From Glandiceps talaboti (taxonomy: Eukaryota; Hemichordata; Enteropneusta; Spengelidae), in contig NC_135569.1 in assembly GCF_964340395.1 (NCBI RefSeq), positions 15,153,019 through 15,217,018 of the forward strand: a stretch of DNA of 64,000 nt, read 5' to 3'. Below the pieces are notes generated by a model that worked only from the letters and a program-made list of their open reading frames with translations, made no database searches and was not told where the DNA came from. Each line of letters begins with the position of its first letter. The first letter of the stretch is position 1. This document shows positions 48,690 through 60,600 of the stretch, piece by piece. The position numbers and the translations under genes were made by a program.

Positions 48690-51600
48690 CCTACAACATT
48701 CTCAACTCCCTGGGGTGTACACATTTCTATACATTCCATTGCTGTCTATGTAGGCACATAGGATTAAAGCATTCACACACAGTAATAACCTCTGTCCTTT
48801 CCACACAGACAATTCACATCTACTTACAAATACTACCTGATATCGTAAGAAGATTACTACATGGCTAGACTATTAAGAGTTGCTGGAAAGATTATCTGTG
48901 TGTACGTAACTCTGTCTACAATAAATATCACATCAAAGTCTGATATTGTAAAATGCTCTAATTGGTAAGAGAAATTTTTTGGAAAGATTATATTAATGTG
49001 TGGGTGTCGATATATCAGTATGTTTTTACTAACATATGCTGCTGCTCCCTTTTAGTGAATGAGTGAGTGAGTGAGAGTAGGTAGTCTAGATCTAAGCGTG
49101 GTATCAAATCATCTCTTTACGAGATTCGAAGTCACCGATACTGTAGCACTACACTACAGAGTAGTATAAATATACTTCTATTTCTAAGGCCTAAAAACAT
49201 TGTTTGGTTCCAGTTACCTGACCCCCACCCAGTTTTTCACTGCTGGCCCTAAACTTTTTTTTACGTATTCAAGAGAAAAAATAATAAACTCGCGAAAATT
49301 GTGAAGTCTCGCGAGAAATAGTGGATGCATAAACTGACATCAACTTAAAAAGACAATATAAAACTGTTCTTCCAATCTGTAATGGCTGTACATCTGATGG
49401 GAAGAAACCAATAACACAGATACCATATGGAAAACAACGGAAAACATAACTACCTGAACTAGACACTCACACATGAAATTTTTTTTTTGATTCTTCTGTT
49501 CTAAAATTCAGCGTAATTGGAACCACACAATTTTTTTAAAACTTAAACCTGTTTTGATATTTCATTTTTTTAGTAAGTTATTTAGTCCATCATGGATCAC
49601 TGGTTTTAGGTCTTGTAGGTCAATATTTTAGTCATTATCACTGTGAGATTCACGATCTTCATATAATTTTTGTCTTCATGTGTATTTTTTCTTAATCTTA
49701 GTGAGATCTTCAAAATTACAATTTTCGACAAGCTTTCCTGGCAACATACATGTAGAATGTGACAAATCCAATTAATGGATGCCTAACCAGTAAATAACAT
49801 ACATGTACACGTACACAGTGATCGTGAATCAATAAATCTTCATATTTTTTTTATAAACTACAGCTCAATTCTGATACAGTTTGAAGACAGACGTAAGACT
49901 ACTGAAAAGTGAATTTGGTGGCCCCAAATGAAAATTGAATGATTACTGGACTCCAGACCCCTGCTAATTTTAATCAAAGTTTACTCAGAAAACATGCAAA
50001 TTCAAAGGCTCAATCAGAAACCATGCAAATTCAAAAGTTCAATCAGAAAACATGCAAATTCAAAGGTTCAATCAGAAAACACGCAAATTCAAAGATTCAA
50101 TTGGAAACCGTGCAAATTCAAAGGGTCAATCAGGAAACATGTAAATTCAAACGTTCAATCAGAAAACATGCAAATTCAAAAGTTCAATCAGAAAACATGC
50201 AAATTCAAAGATTCAATCAGAAAACATGCAAATTCAAAGGTTCAATCAGAAAACATACAAATTCAAAGGTTCAATCAGAAAACATGCAAATTCAAAGGTT
50301 CAATCAGAAAACATGCAAATTCAAAGGTTCAATCAGAAAACATGCAAATTCAAACGTTCAATCGGTAAACTTTTGTAACTGTAAAAAGTTTAACACTGAT
50401 GAAGTCAATGTATAAATAGACCCGTGTCTATCAAATGTAGACAATCTGCCTACAAATCAACACAGTTTTACCTAAAATACCTACATGTAAATATTACTCT
50501 TCTCAGTTTATTCACTACAAACCCAGAAAGATGTCTGTGCCTCAAGAGATGAACTTGTACTTAAAATGCCTAGAACTACACTTGAATTCTACTGTGTAAT
50601 TTCCTATGCTCTTTGAATCAATTACCATTTGTTATCTGTTCTACACTAATACGCTATCAAAATCTGTACTTTTTTTCCACAGACTTTACTGTTATTTGTA
50701 AAATACCAGTGAACTGCTACATGTACATTTGTATTTGTAAAATACCAGTAAGCACAATTATGATTGATAATTAGGTGCTATTAATTTTCTAATTTATATC
50801 ATTCTAACAATTTCCTGTTTATATCATTAATCTCATACATAATCTGTATTGGATATTGGTTACAAATTATATTGTACAATGTACTATGCATCATTGTAAA
50901 CCTCTTAGCCTCGAGTCTTAGTGACAATGCTTAACACTATAACAGATGCTCCTCTACAGATCTTCCTTTATCGCTACGTCAGCGGAAAAATGTGAGCCGA
51001 CTTACAAAAGTTTGTTTACAGTAGTTAGGCAGCTTGAGACAGGTTAAGAGATACAAAAATGTACAGTTCTAAGATTGTTCTAATTTCACCCATAAAATGT
51101 CAGTCACCTGAACTCTGGTTACACAAAAGGACAAAATATGTTTGATAACATCAGGACCTGAGGTATTAAAATGCCCTTCATGACTCAGTTTATAAAATAT
51201 ATATTACTATTGTATTACACTCACAAAGAAGAATAATACTTTATAAATATACTGGTATCTAAAAAAAATTATCTAAAAAACATACACTTCTGTATAATTG
51301 TATTTTCCATTAACACAAAACAATTTCTTGTGATGCACCTGACCAAAATTTGGTATTCTTCTATCCCTTGCTGTGTGGTGACTTGCAAAAACCCTCACTT
51401 TTATCAGTTTGACATACAATAAAGCCCTTAACAGGCTGTGATAGGAGGGGGCTATAGGAATGGCCTGTCCTTTCATTTTTATATGCTTCTCTCTATCTGT
51501 CTGTCAGTGTTTTTGCTAAGATTGGTGAACTGCAGTAACGGAGAAGGAGAATGAGGTAGAAATGGCACTATTTCCCTATAGTCTATGGTAATTTTGTTTG

Positions 51601-54600
51601 GGAACCAAGGTAAAATGACATGGGAACCCCACTAGATTTTACCTACTTACTACCCACTGGTCTGTGGACAGCCATATCTCAGACACTCATCAATTTCAAT
51701 CAAACCTGGTACATTTGTGAATGGAAGCAGTGTGCCCTCTAAGTCTAAGCCAGTCTTTCATTGACTAATTTTAAGTGACGCACCAAATTTGGTGTTCCCC
51801 TCTTACTACATGTACAAAAAATATATGTGGTGACTCACAAGAAAAGACAGCTTTTCTCATTTTGACTCACAACAACAAAATTAGGCTATCATTACAGGGC
51901 ACACTGAATGGAAGGTATTAAAATGTTGTCAGGCAAGCGTCAGTGTCATTGGCAGCAGCTTCTTCTAAGCACTCTTCCTGTAGTTACATCTATGGGTGAA
52001 CACACTGTAAAGGAACCTGCAATTTTTCAGCCATCGATCCAGGAAACAGATGGCACAATGCAAGACTGCATTGATTGATAAAGTTCAATCTATTCTTATG
52101 GAATGTATTAGAAACATGGTCTAGGTTCTGATGTTATAGATTTATCAGCAGGTCTGACTTCCATGAAATAAGCTGCCATCTGATATAATTCTTAAAGCAT
52201 ATACATATTAGTATGCATGCACATGAACAATCACTGAAGCATGAAACTGATAGTGTATTGTTTTCATCTGAGAAGTGAACATGATAAAATCGGCACCAAT
52301 AGCTGGTTACGCAGTACCTGATACACATTCTGGATGAACTGATTTCCCTCTTTTGATAAACATAATACAATGTATGTTGCATCGCTAGTACTACAAAATG
52401 TACAGTTTGTACATGTATGCAGGCGCTAATGCCTATACCAGGTTCTTGCCATCACATTGCATCTGGTGTATTTACAATGTATAGGACACCACAGTTCACC
52501 TTTGGAAAAGTCTTCAATAATCGTGTAAATGATGCAAAGTGTGTTGTTGAGCACCCCTTGTTACTACATGTATGTACATGTACATGTACATGTAGGTGTT
52601 TGTACAAAATGTAGCATGTTTTTAGCAGGGTCCTAGGTGTCCGTTCCATGCTCCTAGATGTCTGTACGTTGTTCCTACAGTACATGTAGGTGTTCATAAC
52701 ATGCTTCTACATGTAGGTGTTTATGGCGCTCGTAGCATTATGACAGCATACATGTATGTGTCCTAGACCACTGCTAATTTGGTAGTCTAAATATAGTGTT
52801 TAGTAGTCTATGTGTCCTGGACTACTGCTAATTTGGTAGTCTAGATACAATGTTTAGTAGTCTATGTGTCCTGGACTACTGCTAATTTGGTAGTCTAAAT
52901 ACAGTGTTTAGTAGTCTATGTGTCCTGGACTACTGCTAATTTGGTGGTCTAGATACAATGTTTAGTAGTCTATGTGTCCTGGACTACTGCTAATTTGGTA
53001 CTCTAGATACAATATTTAGTAGTCTACATGTATGTGTCCTGGACTACTGCTAATTTGGTAGTCTAAATACAGTGTTTAGTAGTCTATGTGTCCTGGACTA
53101 CAACTAATTTGGTAGTCTAGATATGATGTTTAGTAGTCTATGTGTCCTAGACTACTGCTAATTTGGTAGTCTAGATACAATGTTTAGTAGTCTATGTGTC
53201 CTGGACTACTGCTAATTTCGTAGTCTAGATACAGTGATTAGTAGTCTACATGTATGTGTCCTGGGGACTACTGCTAATTTGGTAGTCTAGATACATTGTT
53301 AGTAGCATACGTGTCTACATTGTATCTGGCTTGATGCGAATAGGTTGCTAGAACAGTACATGTATGTCGAGCCAGGTAACCAAGTCTCTCGGCTAAGAAA
53401 ATGGTAAAGGTTGAATTCTTTAAAACCAAATCCAAGAAACAACATTTCCAACATTTTTGTAAATGCGCAATAAATGTAAATTAATCATGCCACCACTTCG
53501 TGGCTACTAAAACAAATAAATTTTGCATTCTGAAATAATGAATGATAATTTATAAAGTATATTTTGTAAATAGCACTGAAAAAGATCTAAACATACGTTC
53601 AGTGAAGCAATACGGTTAGCAGGTGTGTTCTTGAGAACAAAGAGAAAATAAGATAAAACTGCTTTGAGTTTGTTCAGGAAATGTCTTTTTATCAGCATAA
53701 TTACATTAATCATCTAGTACCTTACATTATTAATCATACAGCACCTTGTAATATTTCATGCTTATTCTAATGAAACCCCTTCCTGAAACACATAAATCAA
53801 ATTCCAGTCTCATGATTATTGCATTAATGGTCTGTCTCAAACAAATTGTTCCTGTCCTATGGGGCTCAATAATAATACATGCCAAAGGAGCTGAATAGTT
53901 CATATGTAGGTCGAATGATTGATAAGTTTTATGACATGTAAGGCAAACATTCCTATACTGTAGTATATACTAAATATCATTACATTATATATATGTGTGT
54001 ATGTACCAGAGGTGACTTGCATTGTTGCACGTGCATACTAGCCGTATTTGCACTGCAGTGCAAAACCGAAAACACGATTGCATGTGTATGCAAATGATAT
54101 GCAAATGAGTACCTGAATATTCATAGTACTCAAAACCATGATCACAAGGGGTATAATAATATGCACTCATTTGTTTTGTGTTTTCTGCTGCATTTTCCCT
54201 CACTTTACTAATGAAAGTACGGCCGCAGAGAATACTGCATGCACTTGTACACATACATGTACCCCAAGTACATGTACACTTGCACTCACTCATCATGGGG
54301 GTGCTGTCATAACGTTCACATAGTACCAGAGGGCTTAGATGATTGACAACACCTATACAATGTAGTTGCTGGTTAGAACCAAGGAAGAGAGAATATCTAG
54401 GTTCTGGTGGCAGTTTTGATAATGTACACGTATACATTGTATGCATATGTACCATTGCATGAAAGGGAAGTGGTATGGAGTAAGCTTATGCATATCACTG
54501 GGTCAAACAGGTCATTTTTAAGAAATCATAGGTATGTTGTTTTAAAAAAATGGGTTTCCCCACTTAGACAAGATTGTAAATCATTCCTTGTCATATTCAG

Positions 54601-57600
54601 TGACAAACAAAATTGAAAATGAAGGGTCATCATCATCAGAGTAATAACACTGGTGCAGGATTCAGATTGAACTTTGACCTTTAGACCCTGGCTGTATACA
54701 AATAATGATACACATTACATATTAGTTCAAGGTGGTTAATCTGTAACACTTGCATAGTCTTGTAACCTTATTTTGGTGGGGAACACTGGTATCAGGGGGA
54801 GGGGGCTAACACTTTATACATACATTTCTGCACATTGTATCTTTATTATGGGGTGGGGAGGGGGTCAAATACCAGTACAACGATGTAGGGAACTTGTCAC
54901 ACATGTAAAATGATGCATCTTATCAACAATTTTATAAACCCTACATGTATCTCCCCCAATTACTTACCACTGTATGTCCATGATGTGATCACTTTAGTAC
55001 AGGTCTGATAAATATTTGATCACAGGAATTACAAAAGCTAAGAAAACTCAACTTTTTGTATTGCAGGGCAAAAATTATAACACACAAACTTAACCAAGGT
55101 CAGGTAATTTCACAATTGACTTTTAAGTATCATGTTGAAATGAGTAGGGAAACTAAAACTGTGTATCACTCTGTCACTTTGAGTTCCATAATCTCAGTAA
55201 GTACTGGGCCTCCACTATTTGGTGATAATTGTTTATTGAATGGGTATTAAATGTGTTTGATGTGCGAAGGACAAACTTCTAGTCCAACTGAAGACTTAAA
55301 GTGTTCCATACACTGATACAGCAAAGTAAAACCTATACGATAGCTTTGTCATTGTAATTGACATACCATTACTGTCACGCTGTGCTTTCATTACAAAATT
55401 TAGAGAGATGTTTATGGCCTTACAAAACCCTAGAATGATATTGCCTGCAACTTACAAGACATTTCACTTTGCATATATTATTTTGAATATCTATTGATTC
55501 ATGATGATCACACCTGATGAATTTTAATACATGTGAAAAAAATTGTTGTTGTGATTCTAAACACCCTCCTATTAGTATCAACAACAAATAACTACTGTAA
55601 ATGCATTTATTTTGGCTTAATTTGGTGGAATGGCAATTAAACAACTTGTCAGGCACAGTTTAATTAATCCTCTTTCTACCCAGGAGGTATTTGTCTGTAC
55701 ACGAAAGACTACAAGTTTGGGAAAAACAGGATAAATTTGAATATTTGTAAATAACATATCTGGCTGGTGGCACATTTCACATGTAAATACAGAAAGAAGA
55801 CGATCAGTGTACCCTCTAAGCCAATTTGATGCGCCACTGACACACGCAATTTCAAGTGGCGCACAAATATTTGGTCTTCCCATATCTCTTACTATGTGAT
55901 GACTCACAAGAAATACCAGTTTTTCTCATTTTGACACACAACAACAAAATTTGGCTATCATCAGAAAGTACACTGACCTGGCCAATCCATAAAGTACATG
56001 TATGAGAACAGAACTTAATAATTTCCTTGGAAAATGCTTAAACATATTCAGCTAAAAATAAATCTAGTGCATAAAAACATCGGACTAGTGTTAAAAATAC
56101 ATGATAGATGAATAAATTAAAATGCATGTACACGTACTTTGCAAATTTGCAGTTTCTTTGAGAATGTCTAACATAACCTGTGTGTAACCAAGGCAACGGC
56201 CAGTTCAGATTAAGATTAAATTTAGGTGAAAAACAGTTCTCTGACAGAGCTACAGAAAGTCAATCCAGAACAAAAGAATAATCACTAATACAAAAACAAG
56301 GGATTGAAACATTGGCCTTTAAAATGCTGTCTGATCAATATCAGGAATATAAAGTGGGGCAGTGACCTGATCACAGGTCATGAAGCGGTGAGTGCAGTGG
56401 GGATCATGCATTAACTTCCAATCATCTCATCAGATTTGTACCATTACAATGTATCTGACATTCTAAAGGTTACAAAATCTTAGTAAATGAGTACAATTTT
56501 TCCAATTTCTTTTAGTAAAATGTGAAACAACACAGGTAGAAATGAGTATTATATCTAGTACTCCGGGCAATTCTCAGCAGCTAACAAATCCTCCTGTGGA
56601 GAAAATTACTACATAAGATTTCAAGAAGTCACATGAACAACACAACCACAGTCAGTACTTGTTACTGACAGATAATAGGGTACTGTATGTCAGAATATAC
56701 TGGAGTTAGTCAGAGAATTAATGGTAGTTTTAATGAAATATGAGAAAGTACAAGTTTCAGAATTGTCATCCTTTGGAGTTCTAAAACCCTTTCAAAACTA
56801 CATTGTACTTCACTAATAATACGTACATGTAATTTATTGTCATAATTACATACAACTATATCATATGTATGTATCAGAAATTACTTGCACCACTGAGCAT
56901 ACATACATTGTACTAGTGGTATTTGCACTTCATGCATACATGCATGCAAATGATATGCAAATAAGGGCACACATGATTGTTGTACACTGAAAATGATCTT
57001 ACATGTACACTATTTTTTACTTGCACCACTGAGCATACATACTAGTGGTATTTGCACTTCATGCATACATGCATGCAAATGATATGTAAATGATATGCAA
57101 ATGAGGGTACACACAACTGTTGTACACACTGAAAACGATTGTACATGTACACTAGTTTTTTTGTGTGGAAATATGCCATTTCAGATAAACATGATGTAAT
57201 AATAACAGGCCTCCATTCAGTACAAGTTCAAGTGTGGGTACTCAATGATATTTGCACTTGTACACTCTTTGCTTATGAAAGTACAGCCAGACATAGGTAC
57301 AAGCACTCATGCAAATCCCCCAAAGTACACAAGTGTATGGCACACTTTTAGTTGTAGTCATGTGTCATGAGCCTCTGTCATATGACTTCACTGTGTCACT
57401 GTATGACTTTTAATCTGACAGTTTCACAATCCTGAACAAGTTTATTGTCAATGGCGTTTTGAATACCCCTATGAGGACCACTTTTATGTGTTATTTTATG
57501 TGTTATCCTCGGTGATTTTTTATCCTTGTATTTTAATATGTACTTGTATAAATTTTTACCCAAATAAAATCATATCATATCATATCAAACATTTCATAAT

Positions 57601-60600
57601 GTGGTCATGTTAGGCCAAAAAAAAATATATCTGGTTCTGGTCAGCACGTGCGTGTGCCCTGAATACCCTCGCGTTGATCCTTTTTCCCCGATAATTTTTG
57701 CTTTCCCGTTCCTTATTTATTCCTGATATCAGGAGAACAAGCAGCTGAAATCTACCCTACATGCCAAGACAGCTTAAATGCAAAGCCTAAACTGCTTCGA
57801 AGAAAAAGGAAGTTTTTCAAGAGATAAATATGATAGAACAGAGTATGTAAATTGGCAAAAAAATGTGTATTTACTTATTTGCAAAAAAAAAAAATTAGGA
57901 AAAAAAAAAATTCGCATCGTCGCACCACTTTAGAAAGCTTACCCTGACCAGAACCAGATATTTTTTTTTTGGCCTTATGTTTACATAGTGCATCATTTTC
58001 TTTAATAGAAACGGTATCATAAATACATGCATTCTTTTGTCTTCCTTTTCAGCTTTGTGAATAGCACAGTGTGTTTGCACAAATTACTGTGATACATGTA
58101 TTTTGGGACAAAATAAATGCTGCCATATGGTCAACCCATATCTCAAAACTTACGGCAACAATGCACTTACTGTATTTTGTTAAGGGCAAAGGTACAAACT
58201 ACTATCAACATGTATACCTCACATTCTCTAGTCTGAGTAGTCATTTTATATTTTTGGATAGCTTTGAAAATTGTGACACACAATATGACATTTAAAATGG
58301 AAGAAACCAGACAAATTTCCATCCATTTCCTCCTACTCTCGCTGTGTAAATGGACTTTTTAAATCTCAGCAAACACTTTCAGGTAAACCTGTGAATAAGG
58401 TGATAATTTCAGCAAGAACTAAATGTTCAAAGACTCTGGATTCAGAGTTCTAAATGGAAATTTTTACTCACTGAGTCAAAATTCTCAACAGCAACCCTTA
58501 CTGTTTTGCTGACGTTGTAATATACTGCTGATGATGCCGACAAGACATGTGAAAATTTAGAATTTAGTCCCAAGAACATATTACTCTGCGAGTTCGAATT
58601 TTCATTTGGAATGATAATTTTGATTTCCCTGACAATGTGGCATGGGTTCCTTTACAACTTTTAGCCATACACTAAAAAACCTACATTTTTATATAAACTG
58701 TACTGTATGTGTAAATAACATGGAATAAATCATGAGCACTTGATGCTTAGAATTCAAAGTGACAGCTGCCAGGCTTTCCTCAGTGCCTGTAAATGTGTAA
58801 TACCACTACAAGGCTAACAGTTCTGTTACTTACATATACATTGTTGTAAAAATGACAAATAAGCCTGAATTTAAAAGAGCCCTTAAACATATTTACCATG
58901 ACAATATCCTTGTTGGCATATCCACAAGAATGGGTTTCTCAAGGTTGTTATCAATGTACAAATGTACACTTTTATTGATTATATCAACAGTCACTGAATC
59001 AACAAACCTTAGTAAGCTATTCAAATATCATAATAGATGACCCACATTCCTTAACACAATTTCACAACCATAATTGTCAATTATCTAGACAGCAATATCC
59101 ATGACGATAAATCCATGATACTGACAATACAATGCATCAGTCATATTACATTTGTTATGGAGGGGGGGGGGGGGAATATTTTTTTGCGTTGGAAACTTTT
59201 CACTGGTCTTAAAATGACACCATTATGTTTGTATACAAAACAATATAAAATTTGATATGCACAGCAGGGAGTGAACCCAAGGAGATTATTTACAAATGAT
59301 TACTGTGAATAGTAAACTATATTTGCATGACAATCATGTGGGTAACTGTACACATTTAACTTGTAATACTATAAATAGAAACTCAGCTGTGTTTAGCTTC
59401 CGAAGTTCATTTGGATATTCAACGTTTGAACTTATTTTCCACTAAATGTGTTTTTCCATTTTGCCCATTACTAGCACTAATGTCAATGGTAAGTATGCAA
59501 ATATACACTGTAATAGCCAAATGTTAGATGAGAGTGTACTAAATGTTCTGAGGTACCCCAATCAAATCAAAATCAGCATTTTGAAATGGGTAATATGCTG
59601 ACATCTTGTTCACATTTTCAGCATGATCTCGTCTATTTGTGTTAACATTACAGGAATTGTAGCGTTTGCTTCCTGTTAAACATTGGAACAAAAAAAAACA
59701 AAAAAAACAGAAGAAAACCCCCTCAAAATTACAGCAAACTCTACTATTATTGCAGTTAGTTTTCATTTTGAGAAGGTGGAACACACTACAGACTATTTAC
59801 CACTACGTAGGCAAACTGAAGATTGTATAATAATACATTTACCTAGCGTTGGCATAGGCACTTCTCAGGTCTTGAAGGCTCTGTCATTAATGTTGGAGTT
59901 AGGAAATTTCCTATTTTTCGCCAGGTAAGGTGTAATTTAGCAGAAAAATCTACCCAACTTTGAGGTTTAGATCTGAATTGCTTCCGTCTATTTGCATTTA
60001 CGTTACAAGAATTGTAGCATTTGCTTCCAGTTAAACATCGAAATGAAAAAAGCACAAAAACAGAAGAAAAAGCCCTCAAAATCACAACAAACACTACAAT
60101 TATTGCAGCTACATGTACATCAAAGAAACAATCAAAACAAAATTTTCGGAGACCAATATTTTCCAGGAGAATCACTACACTTCATCTGTAAGGACATTTT
60201 GAAATATTTTGAAACAAAGGATTCATTTTACTGACATTTTCTAATTTGGTTCGGTAATTACACAATTGTTACCTTTCAATATTTAATTATATACATTGAC
60301 TTGCGATGAAAAGTTAATTTAATTTTATGTATACATCTAAATGTATAATACAAGTGTGCAAATACATACATGTACATCTGGCAGTTTTGTACTTGACAGG
60401 CTATCTATGGCTTTGAATTCAAAGCCACAAACAGCCACAAGACTAGCACTTTAGGTTCAGTTGTTTATAGAAATGACAAAATTATAATTAACACAACTTA
60501 GTGAGATCACATGTGGTCTCCCCAAGTTGTGTATTTCAGACACGCATGTAAACATATACCTTTCTGGGTTTGCTATAAATGAAAGAAATTCACCACTGAT

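Noticed and set aside
49939-50415. 158-codon plus-strand ORF with KHANSK/QKTCKF repeats
   Set aside because: Frame artefact of the 29-bp octamer minisatellite; no independent coding sign.
53985-54455. 156-codon minus-strand ORF with many Cys and Thr
   Set aside because: Composed of acatgt-like low-complexity and dispersed repeat sequence in MEPCE intron 1; no splice context.
59539-60175. Two minus-strand ORFs sharing CLTGSKxYNSCNVN
   Set aside because: The likeness comes from a 355-bp-offset DNA duplication in an intron. Frames break outside the shared block.
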